From: CAXWPM01 sp965206125 | GTDB lineage: Bacteria > Acidobacteriota > Terriglobia > 20CM-2-55-15 | NCBI GenBank assembly: GCA_965206125.1 | Contig: CBDBIN010000045.1 | Coordinates: 558,001 to 622,000 of the forward strand | DNA length: 64,000 bases | Direction: 5' to 3' | Shown: positions 35,437 through 43,305 of the stretch, piece by piece | Numbering within the stretch: the first letter of the stretch is position 1 | Layout: the number at the start of each line of letters is the position of its first letter | The notes under the pieces: generated by a model | Told to the model about the DNA's origin: nothing | Database searches by the model: none | Seen by the model: only the letters and a program-made list of their open reading frames with translations | Translations under genes and position numbers: made by a program

Positions 35437-36491
35437 TGCCTCGAAAAAAAGGATCCGTGGGTCAGGCCAGGTTGATGGCGGCTCAAGGTCAGTGGTTCCG
35501 CTTCAGTTCTTACGAAACGGTTTCCTCGAGCGGCGGGTTTTCACAGCATGTGCGGCCGGCACGTGGCGCAGCGCTGAGCTACTATCGCCCGTTTGATCAC
35601 TATCCGGAAATCCTCCGGGATTACCTTGAGCTCGCGCGCGACCTTTCGGTCGATCAGCCCTTCGTGCCCGGTAAGACTGACGAAGAATCGAAGGCTCGAA
35701 TTCGCGCTCGCGTGAGTAGGAACGCGAGGCGGGTGATTGGTTTCGCGGAGAGGTATGGGCTTCCTGGAACACTGTGGCAGTGTGACCCACAGATAGACCA
35801 CGGCTCAATTTTCGTCTTCGATGATCAAGGCCGGCAGAAGTTCTTCGACGACTACCGGCGCATATTTGTCCAAAGTTCGATTTGGTCGCTGAGCCTCCCA
35901 ACGGGCCCTTACAAGACGGCAACCGATCTCATTGATGCGAAGGAGTTCCTCGGCTACTTCCTTGCCGATCGACTGTCAATTTCGGATGCCCTTAACTTCA
36001 ACAAGCGCTTTCTTCGGGCCTACGCTGAACCGGTTACCTCGATCGAACGCGACAGTGCCGACGCACTGAGAATCGCTGAGGATTGGGAGCGGTACAAGAA
36101 GGACGGCCATCAGCCTGAGGACTCTTTCGTCGATCGAGCTGGCCAGGTGAGGGCCCCTGCAACGTGGCGACAGGAACTCACTGGAGGTTTCGGTATTGGC
36201 ACTCGTGTGGGTCTTGCCATAAACCTTGACGCTAAGCGCGTACGTGTCGATTATCGGTTCTCCTCGCTGATTTCTGCGCTCCGGATCATGTTTACGTTAA
36301 ATGCCGTCAGCGAAGGCCAGCAGGTCCGGTTGTGCGCCCTGTCTGAATGTGGTGAGCCATTCATCGCGAGGAACGACCGGGCTCGCTACTGCAGGGAAAG
36401 CCATTCGAATACAGATCGTCAACGCAGATTCGTGAAGAAAAAGTCTGGAGGGATTGATGGGCGTAAGCGTAAGACAAAGAAGAAATCGTAG
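35436..36491 (+). CDS. protein with C-terminal CGNR-like zinc finger, unknown role
   Basis: A 351-residue protein transcribed divergently from the repressor. There is no ribosome site before the ATG; translation may be leaderless from the operator region. The first 270 residues show no recognised domain (YYRPFDHYPEILRDYLELAR, NARRVIGFAERYGLPGTLWQ, EFLGYFLADRLSISDALNFN). The end holds a zinc-finger pattern RLCALSECGEPFIARNDRAR then YCRESHSNTDRQRRF, close to CGNR-type fingers. A lysine-rich tail follows. It is neither a structural nor an integration gene, and its place between repressor and integrase is where cargo or immunity genes sit. Confidence 0.65.
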   Translation: MPRKKGSVGQARLMAAQGQWFRFSSYETVSSSGGFSQHVRPARGAALSYYRPFDHYPEILRDYLELARDLSVDQPFVPGKTDEESKARIRARVSRNARRVIGFAERYGLPGTLWQCDPQIDHGSIFVFDDQGRQKFFDDYRRIFVQSSIWSLSLPTGPYKTATDLIDAKEFLGYFLADRLSISDALNFNKRFLRAYAEPVTSIERDSADALRIAEDWERYKKDGHQPEDSFVDRAGQVRAPATWRQELTGGFGIGTRVGLAINLDAKRVRVDYRFSSLISALRIMFTLNAVSEGQQVRLCALSECGEPFIARNDRARYCRESHSNTDRQRRFVKKKSGGIDGRKRKTKKKS

Positions 36492-37637
36492 CGGCTGGTG
36501 GGTCTACTGCCGCCACGCCGGCACCCGCACTGCATTCCGGTACGACACCGAGGGAGAAGCCCAGGACGTCGCGAGGGCCTTCCGCTACCGGATCACCCTC
36601 GGTGAGCTCGACCTCGAGGCCGTCCGGGCGGCGACGGAGAAGCAGGAGTCGGAGGTCCCGACGGTGGGCGGGTATTACGAAACAGTCTTTCGACCCGTGT
36701 ACATCGAAACCGCCGTCGCCGACTCCACGGCCGTAAAGTACGTGAAGAATTTCAAGATCACATCCTGCCGACATTAGAGACCGTTCCGCTAGATCGCGTA
36801 ACGCACGAAACGATGGAGGAATTCATCGCAGCACTGGTCAAGGAAGGACTTGCCAAGGCGACGATCGACACCATCGTGAGCAACCTTCGAAAGCTCTTCA
36901 ATCATGCGCGGAAACGCAAGCTGGTAGCGGATAACCCCGCCAGCGGCCTCAGCGAGCTATACAGCCAGGCGAAGACCAAACATGAAACGGTGGAACCACT
37001 GACGCAAGAGGAGGTCCCCGTTTTCCTTGCGGCAGTCGCCGAGTATGCGCCGCAGTACTACGCGCTATTCGTTACCGCTATCCACACCGGTGTCCGTGCC
37101 GGCGAGCTGGCCGGCCTCCAGGTCGGCGATATCGACTTCAGGGGGAAATATCTGATCGTTCGACGCAGCATCGACCGCGTACACCGAAAGGTGGTCCCGA
37201 CCAAGAGCAAACGGATTCGCCGAGTGGATCTCTCTGACGAGCTTTGTGTGGTGCTCCAGGAACACATCCGCCGGCAAAAGGAATCGTGGCTCCGCAGTGG
37301 GAAGCGACCCGAGCAGGAATGGTTATTCCCGAACGAAGATGGCGGTTGGTTTGACACCTCCAACCTGGCCAATCGACATTTCCACCGGTGTCTCGCAAAG
37401 GCTGGACTGCATCGCCGGCGGTTCCATGATCTTCGGCACGGCTTCGCTTCCCTGCTGCTCACAAACGGCGCGCCGATCGCATACGTATCCGAGCAGATGG
37501 GACACGCCAGCATCCAGCTCACAGTGAATCTCTACGGACACCTCCAACCTGGAGCAAACCGACACTGGATGAACAGTCTTCCTGGAATCAACGGCCCGTC
37601 CCCGGATGCGACCGAACAAGTCGCCGGCGCCGTCTGA
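36457..37637 (+). pseudogene. tyrosine-recombinase integrase, frameshifted
   Basis: The N-terminal part (MGVSVRQRRNRSGWWVYCRH to DSTAVKYVKNFKI) and the catalytic part (HILPTLETVPLDRVTHETME and onward) lie in different frames. They join if one base is restored near 36756, in AAGATCACATCC. The arm-binding/core-binding region is otherwise whole. The catalytic domain has the arginine in TGVRAGELAGL, HxxR in FHDLRHGFAS, the second histidine in EQMGHASIQL and the tyrosine in VNLYGHLQPG. The start has GGAGGGATTG before the ATG. The gene ends 80 bases from the 3' end of a tRNA gene. As read, no full-length enzyme is made, so the element should be locked in place. Confidence 0.8.
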
Positions 37638-37676
37638 GGTTGGCAACCAGTGGCAACCAGGCCAAAGAAACACGAA

Positions 37677-37705
37677 AGCCCCGGAGTGGTCCGGGGCTTA
37701 TCTTA
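37677..37705 (+). terminator. intrinsic terminator between integrase and tRNA
   Basis: AGCCCCGGA (37677-37685) pairs with TCCGGGGCT (37690-37698) around GTGG, followed by TATCTTATTA. Nine perfect base pairs. It can stop the integrase transcript and, on the other strand, the tRNA transcript, which is followed by AATTAATAAGAT before the stem. Confidence 0.75.
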
Positions 37706-37717
37706 TTAATTCCAAAG

Positions 37718-37789
37718 AGCGGGAAACGGGATTCGAACCCGCGACTTCGACCTTGGCAAGGTCGCACTCTACCACTGAGTTATTCCCGC
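37718..37789 (-). tRNA. tRNA-Gly (GCC)
   Basis: On the minus strand the sequence starts GCGGGAATAACTCAGTGGTA, has the anticodon loop CTTGCCAAG (anticodon GCC) and the T-arm GCGGGTTCGAATCCCG. The 7-bp acceptor stem is GCGGGAA/TTCCCGC with discriminator T. CCA is not encoded. The 3' end points toward the integrase, so its 3' part is the likely attachment site of the neighbouring phage element. It may be co-transcribed with the cysS-yraN operon on the same strand. Confidence 0.93.
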
Positions 37790-37812
37790 CTCGAATTGAG
37801 ATTATAGTTTCT

Positions 37813-38205
37813 TCAGAAGCGCCGGTTCAAGTGCTCCCGGAATGCGTCCCGGATGAGCCGATAGATCGGCTCCTCTCCCTCAGGCCGGCGCACGGCCAGG
37901 ATATCGAACCGATACGGGCGAGGGTTGTCCCGATAGCGGGAACGGTATGCCCGTGCTGCTGCGATGATGCGGCGCTTCTTCCGGCCACCGACGGCATCCT
38001 CCGGATGCGGATCTCCACGGCGAGCTTTCACCTCGACAAACACCAGACAGCCGTCATCATCGGCGACGATGTCGATTTCCCCACCGCGCACGCGAAACGG
38101 GGAGGCCAGGATTCGATAACCCAGGGAGCGCAGGTATCGGGCGCCCTCGATCTCGGCCCGCCGTCCGAAACGAACATCCCAGCCCCAGAACAGGGGAAAA
38201 GGCAT
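37813..38205 (-). CDS. yraN: YraN family (UPF0102) endonuclease-like protein
   Basis: A 130-residue protein of the UPF0102 family, with a restriction-endonuclease-like fold. The diagnostic segment FGRRAEIEGARYLRSLGYRI is followed by the catalytic-type motif RGGEIDIVADDDGCLVFVEV (residues about 40-60, D...ExK pattern), then PYRFDILAVRR. The family has been linked to Holliday-junction or general DNA processing, but the role is unsettled. It lies six bases after the aminotransferase gene, in the cysS operon. Full length. Confidence 0.88.
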   Translation of the reverse strand: MPFPLFWGWDVRFGRRAEIEGARYLRSLGYRILASPFRVRGGEIDIVADDDGCLVFVEVKARRGDPHPEDAVGGRKKRRIIAAARAYRSRYRDNPRPYRFDILAVRRPEGEEPIYRLIRDAFREHLNRRF

Positions 38206-38211
38206 GAACTC

Positions 38212-39531
38212 CTATGCGGAGGCCGCGGCCACAGCCTCATCGATCGTCTGGAGGGCAAAACGGCATTGCTCTTCGTCAACGAGCAATGGCGGGGACAGTC
38301 GGATGGTCGAGCGTCCCGCACCCAGGATAAGCAGGCCTCGCTTGAAACACTCGTCGACGACCGCATCACGCAACTCGGCGGCGGTCTCTTTCGTCGTCCG
38401 GTCCCGGACGAACTCGACGCCGATCATCAGTCCCAGACCCCGAACATCACCGATGACCGGATGACGCTCCATCAACTCGAGGGCCCCGGTCCGGAGCAGT
38501 TCACCCATCTGTCGGCAGTTCTCCAGGTAGCCGGACTGCAGCAGGTTCAGCGTAGCCGTCGCGGCGGCCAGGCAAACAGGATTGCCTCCAAACGTCGACG
38601 CATGCGCGCCCGGCTCCCATTCCATCATCCCGGCCTGGGCCATCATCACGCCAAGCGGCATTCCCGACGCGACTCCCTTCGCCAGAGTGATGATGTCGGG
38701 CTGGTAGTCGAAGTGTTCGAACGCGAACAGGCGGCCGGTCCTCCCCGAACCCGACTGGACCTCGTCGGCCACCATCAGGATCCCGTGTTCACGCGCGAGC
38801 GCCTGCAACCTCGGCAGGAAGTCGTCGGGCGGGACGATATAACCGCCTTCTCCCTGGACCGTCTCGACGACGAACGCGGCCACTTCGGCCGGATCCAAGG
38901 TGGTCTTGAACGCAACGTCCCTGATGTAGGCAACAGCTCGCTCTCCGCACCCCTCACCGTCCCTGTATGGGTTCGGAAACGGCACGTGAGTCACTCCGGG
39001 AACGAGCGGGCTGAACCTCTTCCTCTGGACGGGCTTGGAGTTCGTCAACGAAAGCGCGCCGAACGTGCGGCCGTGGAACGCTCCATGGAAGGCGATGTAG
39101 TGTTGCCGTCCGGTGTGGTAGCGCGCCAGCTTCATGGCCGCTTCGACGGCCTCGGCGCCCGAGTTCCCAAAGTAGCAGCGCCAATCGTTGCCGTAAGGCA
39201 CCAGATTACCGATGGCCTTCGCAAACTCCGGCATGAGACCGTAGTAGAAATCAGTCCCCGACATGTGAATCAATTCAGCCGCCTGATCCTGTACAGCGCG
39301 AACGACGTCGGGATGGCAATGGCCTGTGGAACAGACCGCGATCCCCGCGTTGAAATCCAGAAAGCGGTTCTGGTCCACGTCTTCGACGAGCGCCCCCCGA
39401 CCCCGGGCGGCGACGAATGGATAGGAACGCGTGTAGGACGGGGAAATCCACCGGCTGTCATCATCGATGATCTTGCGGGCCTTTGGTCCCGGGAGGTCTG
39501 TGACGAGGTTGGGCAGCTTATCGCTCATCAT
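38212..39531 (-). CDS. class-III aminotransferase (GABA/acetylornithine type)
   Basis: A 439-residue PLP enzyme that moves an amino group from an omega-amino donor to 2-oxoglutarate or similar. The N-terminal GALVEDVDQNRFLDFNAGIA and the glycine-serine PLP phosphate site YFGNSGAEAVEAAMKLARYH are clear. Further blocks are FHGAFHGRTFGALSLTNSKP, VVETVQGEGGY and the cofactor-binding ILMVADEVQSGSGRTGRLFA. The Schiff-base lysine is in DIITLAKGVASGMPLG. These features suit 4-aminobutyrate or acetylornithine aminotransferases. The separate arginine genes are not here, so the exact substrate is open. The start ATG overlaps the cysS stop. Confidence 0.85.
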   Translation of the reverse strand: MMSDKLPNLVTDLPGPKARKIIDDDSRWISPSYTRSYPFVAARGRGALVEDVDQNRFLDFNAGIAVCSTGHCHPDVVRAVQDQAAELIHMSGTDFYYGLMPEFAKAIGNLVPYGNDWRCYFGNSGAEAVEAAMKLARYHTGRQHYIAFHGAFHGRTFGALSLTNSKPVQRKRFSPLVPGVTHVPFPNPYRDGEGCGERAVAYIRDVAFKTTLDPAEVAAFVVETVQGEGGYIVPPDDFLPRLQALAREHGILMVADEVQSGSGRTGRLFAFEHFDYQPDIITLAKGVASGMPLGVMMAQAGMMEWEPGAHASTFGGNPVCLAAATATLNLLQSGYLENCRQMGELLRTGALELMERHPVIGDVRGLGLMIGVEFVRDRTTKETAAELRDAVVDECFKRGLLILGAGRSTIRLSPPLLVDEEQCRFALQTIDEAVAAASA

Positions 39532-40925
39532 TCAAAACGCCATCGCGTGCCGTCCTTCGTGTCCTCGATGACGACGTTCATGTCGGTCAACTGCTGGCGG
39601 ATTTCATCGGCCCTGGCGAAGTCTCGCGCGGCGCGAGCCTCTTTGCGCTGGGCGATCAGTTCATCGACGCGCGAATCTTGATCGCCTCGGGCCGAGGCAC
39701 GGCGTACGATCCCCAGTCTCCGGTCGACCTCGTCGAACCAGGCATCGATCCGGGCTCGATTCTGTTCCCTCACGGTTCCGGCTTCGAGTGCGGTGTTAAC
39801 GGTGCGGATCAGGTCGAACACGGCGGCCAAAGCGACGGCGGTGTTGAGATCGTCGTCCAACGCGGCGTCGAACCGGGAACGCGCATCATCGAGCATACCT
39901 GCTGTGGAAGCGTCCTCACCCGTAGCGAGCTGCGCCGAGGACAACCGGAACAGGAACTCCTTGATACGGTCGATGGACTGGGCCGCCTGGTGGAGCCCGT
40001 CGAAGGTGAAGTTCAGCTGCTTTCGGTACGGTACCGAGACCAGTAGATACCGGATGGCCAGCGGATCGAACCCTTTATCGATAAGGTCGCGCAGCAAGTA
40101 GAAAGTTCCCGCGGACTTGGCCATCTTCTGGCCTTCGACCTTCAGATGTTCGCTGTGCACCCAAAAACGGACAAAAGGTTTGCCGGTCGCGGCCTCGCTC
40201 TGCGCGATCTCATTCTCATGATGCGGAAACATCAGGTCGACACCACCGCAGTGCATGTCGAAACTCGCGCCCAGGTACTTCATGGACATTGCCGAGCATT
40301 CCAGATGCCAACCGGGACGTCCCGTGCCGATATCAGTCTCCCAACGCGGTTCTTTATCCAGCTTTGGAGCTTTCCACAGCACAAAGTCCTGGGGCGATTC
40401 CTTGTCGTATTCATCGACATCCACTCGTGCCCCGACCTTCAGTTCCCGGGTATCGATCCGGGACAGGCGTCCGTAGGAAGGAAAGGCGGAGACTCGGAAA
40501 TAGATCGAACCGCTTTCGGTGTAGGCGATGTCTTTTTCCAACAAGTCCCGGACAAGCGCGACCATGTCCGGAATGTGTTCGGTCGCACGAACGATCTGCT
40601 CCGGGGGCTCGATGCCGAGCAACTCGCTGTCCTCAAGAAACGCTTCGGTGTACTTGTCCGTGTAGGTCCGGAGATCGACATCTTCGGCTAAGGCCTTCTC
40701 GATGATCTTGTCGTCGACGTCCGTGATGTTCATCACCTCCAGGATCTCCCAACCCTTGCTCTTGATATGCCGACGCAGGATGTCGCAGAACACGAAGTAT
40801 CGAAAGTTCCCGATGTGAGCGTAGTCGTACACGGTCGGACCGCAGACGTATATCCGAACGGTCTTGCCGTCGGCGGGTGTAAATTCTTCCAATTCTCCTG
40901 ACAGCGTGTTCGTGAGCTTGAGCAT
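39528..40925 (-). CDS. cysS: cysteinyl-tRNA synthetase
   Basis: A 465-residue class I synthetase that charges tRNA-Cys. It has the zinc/active-site start YVCGPTVYDYAHIGNFRYFV, where HIGN is the HIGH motif. NITDVDDKIIEKA follows, the cysteine-pocket and zinc region is GWHLECSAMS then MHCGGVDLMFPHHENEIAQS, and the KMSKS-type motif is KMAKSAGTFYLL. The C-terminal helical and anticodon domain contains EARAARDFARADEIRQQLTD and ends DGTRWRFE. Length and motifs are standard. It is the first gene of the minus-strand operon; its start is at 40925, with the divergent VWA gene about 100 bases away. Confidence 0.96.
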   Translation of the reverse strand: MLKLTNTLSGELEEFTPADGKTVRIYVCGPTVYDYAHIGNFRYFVFCDILRRHIKSKGWEILEVMNITDVDDKIIEKALAEDVDLRTYTDKYTEAFLEDSELLGIEPPEQIVRATEHIPDMVALVRDLLEKDIAYTESGSIYFRVSAFPSYGRLSRIDTRELKVGARVDVDEYDKESPQDFVLWKAPKLDKEPRWETDIGTGRPGWHLECSAMSMKYLGASFDMHCGGVDLMFPHHENEIAQSEAATGKPFVRFWVHSEHLKVEGQKMAKSAGTFYLLRDLIDKGFDPLAIRYLLVSVPYRKQLNFTFDGLHQAAQSIDRIKEFLFRLSSAQLATGEDASTAGMLDDARSRFDAALDDDLNTAVALAAVFDLIRTVNTALEAGTVREQNRARIDAWFDEVDRRLGIVRRASARGDQDSRVDELIAQRKEARAARDFARADEIRQQLTDMNVVIEDTKDGTRWRFE

Positions 40926-41027
40926 GTCGTAGCGGACGGACAGAAATCTACTGGTAATACATTCTTAACAAACGGAATCCGGCTCCGGGTCGTCTAAACT
41001 CGAAGGACCCGAATTGAGCATGTTAAC

Positions 41028-41948
41028 ATGGCCCCAATGCTTCGATTAACCGCCGTTATAGTCCTGACATTGCTGGCCTTGCCGCCTCTGGCGGCGGGGC
41101 AGTTCACCATCAAAGTCGGCGTCGACCTCGTCAACGTCCTATTCAGCGTGACTGACGACCGGGGCCGGCTCATCTCCGACCTCGGACCCGAAGACTTCGT
41201 CATCGAAGAGGACGGAAAGGTACAGGAGATCCAGCATTTCGCGAGGGAAAACGAGCTTCCGCTCACGATCGCGATGCTGATCGACACGAGCCCAAGCGTG
41301 CGACAGGTGTTTGACGAGGAAAAGAGGACGGCGGTAGCGTTCTTCGAGTCGATCATGCGGCGGCAGGACTTGGCGCTGGTGATCGGATTCGAACGCAATA
41401 TCACGCTGGTGCAGGACTTCACCGAGAGCGCCGCTCCGCTGGGTGAGGCGATTCGATCGCTGGGTATCGGCAGCGGGACTTCCCTTTATGATGCTGTGTA
41501 CCTGGCGAGCGAAGACCGACTCCGGCAGGAAGCCGGCCGCAAGGCCATCATTCTGATCAGCGATGGCGAAGACACGACCAGCAAGATCCGCCGAAGCGAG
41601 GCGCTCATCGCCGCACATCAGGCCGACGCGGTCATCTACTCCATCTACAACCAGCAACCCCGCAGGGGAGTTTTCGGTGGTAGGCGGGGGGGCGGAGACA
41701 TGCGCACACTGAGGACCCTGTCTGAAGAAACGGGCGGCGCAGTGTTCGAAGTCAAGAACGACTCGAGGTTCCAGGACATCTTCGACCAGATCACCCAGGA
41801 ACTCCGGACCCAGTACAGCCTGGGCTACGTGTCCACGAACACCAAGAAGGACGGGGGCTACCGTGAGATCCAGATCAAGCCGCGTAACCGTGACCTCAGG
41901 GTCCGCGCCAGGAAAGGCTACTATGCGCCGCTGGAAGACAACGATTAG
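41028..41948 (+). CDS. VWFA-related secreted protein, MIDAS intact
   Basis: A 306-residue protein of the acidobacterial VWFA-related family. A signal peptide (MAPMLRLTAVIVLTLLALPP) leads into an N-terminal strand region (VDLVNVLFSVTDDRGRLISD) with the signature DFVIEEDGKVQEIQHFARE. The VWA domain has a metal-ion-dependent adhesion site: DTSPS in AMLIDTSPSVRQ, a threonine in GSGTSLYDAVY and an aspartate in ILISDGEDTTSKI. The C-terminus (TQYSLGYVSTNTKKDGGYRE to VRARKGYYAP) is typical. It is probably anchored or soluble in the periplasm. The target is unknown. It overlaps the next, paralogous gene by 26 bases. Confidence 0.86.
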   Translation: MAPMLRLTAVIVLTLLALPPLAAGQFTIKVGVDLVNVLFSVTDDRGRLISDLGPEDFVIEEDGKVQEIQHFARENELPLTIAMLIDTSPSVRQVFDEEKRTAVAFFESIMRRQDLALVIGFERNITLVQDFTESAAPLGEAIRSLGIGSGTSLYDAVYLASEDRLRQEAGRKAIILISDGEDTTSKIRRSEALIAAHQADAVIYSIYNQQPRRGVFGGRRGGGDMRTLRTLSEETGGAVFEVKNDSRFQDIFDQITQELRTQYSLGYVSTNTKKDGGYREIQIKPRNRDLRVRARKGYYAPLEDND

Positions 41949-42906
41949 CCTGCTGGCCTTGTCCGTCGTCGCAGGACCGCTCGCTGCTCAAGAGTTTCAG
42001 CTCCGCACGCGCGTCGATCTGGTCGTCGTTCCCTTCCAGGTTCGCGGCGCCGACGGTGAGTTGATCACCGGCCTGGACAAGGACGACTTCGTCGTCCTCG
42101 AAGATGGCCGCGAGCAGACGATCGATCAGTTCAGCATCGATCCGGTACCCTTGTCGGCAGCTCTCGTGATCGATACCGGTATGGAGGCGAAGTCGCTGGC
42201 AGCGGTCCAGGAAGCGGTTCCTTCCCTCGCCGCCGCATTCGGGGCGTTCGACAAGGTGGCTCTATTCCGGTACGACGACCGGGTGACGCGGATGCTCGAC
42301 TTCACCGACGACTCGGACGAACTCTATGCCGCCCTGAGCCTGCTACGAGACCAGAATCCGACAAGTCAGACTGCGGGCGGATCCCGAGGCCCGCCCGGAC
42401 TGACGGTCAACGGGCGCCAGCTCGTGCCGCGAGCCGGAACTTCGAGGCAGCCCGATGCCCGTGTGCTCCACGATGCGATGTACCTGGCGATGGGCGAACT
42501 GCGCGACGAGCCAGAGAACATGCGGAAGGTCGTCCTGCTGATAACCGACGGCAACGACCGTGCCAGCATCCACCGTCTCCAGGACAACGTGATGCGGCTG
42601 ATCAACTCCGAAGTCGAGGTGTACGTCCTGCGGCTCGCCGCCGATGTTTTCGAGCGAATGAGGCCGACTGATCTGGACGACTACTCAAACTATTCGGGCG
42701 GCGATTTCCGCGACGTCGGCAACTCATCGCTCGCGAGCGTCTTCTTCGATGTGACCGAGCAGGCCCGCAACCAGTACGTCCTCGCTTACGTGTCCAACAA
42801 TCTCGCGCCTCCCGACAAGATCGTGTTCCGCAACATCGAAGTTCTCTGCCCCGAAGGCCGGGATTACGACATCGTCCACAAGCGGGGCTATTACCAGGCT
42901 CCCTGA
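41923..42906 (+). CDS. VWFA-related secreted protein, MIDAS degenerate
   Basis: A 327-residue paralogue of the preceding gene. The ATG at 41923 lies inside the end of that gene and is preceded by AGGAAAGG; it starts a signal peptide (MRRWKTTISLLALSVVAGPL). The strand region TRVDLVVVPFQVRGADGELI and the signature DFVVLEDGREQTIDQFSID match the family. The metal site is altered: the first motif reads DTGMEAKS instead of DxSxS, while ITDGNDRAS keeps the last aspartate. An insertion with GGSRGPPGLTVNGRQLVPRA interrupts the middle. Metal-dependent ligand binding may be lost, so a structural partner of the first protein is possible. Confidence 0.83.
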   Translation: MRRWKTTISLLALSVVAGPLAAQEFQLRTRVDLVVVPFQVRGADGELITGLDKDDFVVLEDGREQTIDQFSIDPVPLSAALVIDTGMEAKSLAAVQEAVPSLAAAFGAFDKVALFRYDDRVTRMLDFTDDSDELYAALSLLRDQNPTSQTAGGSRGPPGLTVNGRQLVPRAGTSRQPDARVLHDAMYLAMGELRDEPENMRKVVLLITDGNDRASIHRLQDNVMRLINSEVEVYVLRLAADVFERMRPTDLDDYSNYSGGDFRDVGNSSLASVFFDVTEQARNQYVLAYVSNNLAPPDKIVFRNIEVLCPEGRDYDIVHKRGYYQAP

Positions 42907-42943
42907 TCCCGGACCGACCGGGCGCCCTGGCCTGTTTTTTCAC

Positions 42944-42972
42944 TTGACACGCAAAAATTTCACCACAATACT
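42944..42972 (+). promoter_or_regulatory. sigma-70-type promoter of the small RNA
   Basis: TTGACA at 42944-42949 is a perfect -35 box. AATACT at 42967-42972, spaced by 17, or TACTAT at 42969-42974, spaced by 19, serves as -10. Transcription should begin near 42979-42981. No gene follows before the terminator at 43154. Confidence 0.7.
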
Positions 42973-42979
42973 ATGCACT

Positions 42980-43184
42980 GTGTGCTCGACTCTACCCCTA
43001 TGGGTAGTAGTCGTGCTTGAATCTTCTGATGTTTCTTTAAGGAGGGATAATCAGAAAGACCTAGGATTAGAAAGCTCCAGTTAACAAAAGGTCGCGTAAG
43101 ACGGCCGACTTGCAAAACAACAAAATAAGGCGCAAAAGACCGAGAATTGAACAAAGGGCTGCACTAGTTGCAGCCCTTTTTATT
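42980..43184 (+). ncRNA. structured small RNA of about 205 nt, class unknown
   Basis: It is bounded by a consensus promoter and a strong terminator and has no credible reading frame. A 5' hairpin is GACTCTACCC / GGGTAGTAGTC around CTAT. A second hairpin pairs CTTCTGAT (from 43022) with ATCAGAAAG and displays a loop containing CTTTAAGGAGGG, a perfect Shine-Dalgarno sequence. An A-rich unpaired stretch (AAAACAACAAAATAAGG) precedes the terminator. Size and isolation would suit 6S RNA, but I cannot show the 6S central bubble. An acidobacterial-specific RNA is equally possible. Confidence 0.7.
43154..43184 (+). terminator. strong intrinsic terminator
   Basis: AAGGGCTGCA (43154-43163) pairs with TGCAGCCCTT (43169-43178) around CTAGT, followed by TTTTATTT. 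Ten perfect base pairs and a T-run. It ends the small RNA on the plus strand. Confidence 0.9.
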
Positions 43185-43191
43185 TGATGCC

Positions 43192-43275
43192 CACCCGGTC
43201 GCTACCGCTCCCGGTTCCGACTGAGGGCCCAGACGCCGACGCTTCGTCAGAACCGGAAGCGGTAGCGACCGGGTG
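43192..43275. repeat. long inverted repeat with 26-bp arms (REP/MITE-like), type A
   Basis: The left arm at 43192-43217 begins CACCCGGTCGCTACCGCT. The right arm at 43250-43275 is its complement at 25 of 26 positions. The loop is 32 bases (43218-43249). It sits between the small RNA terminator and the ddl stop codon. The size and architecture are those of dispersed palindromic repeats mobilised by RAYT-type transposases. The two arms still pair despite one substitution. Confidence 0.75.
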
Positions 43276-43305
43276 TCTATTCTGTCGAACGGAGTTGATG
43301 AGACT

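Noticed and set aside
37606..39681. A 691-codon plus-strand frame across tRNA-Gly, yraN and the aminotransferase
   Set aside because: It runs through a tRNA and antisense to two well-conserved genes; high-GC antisense artefact.
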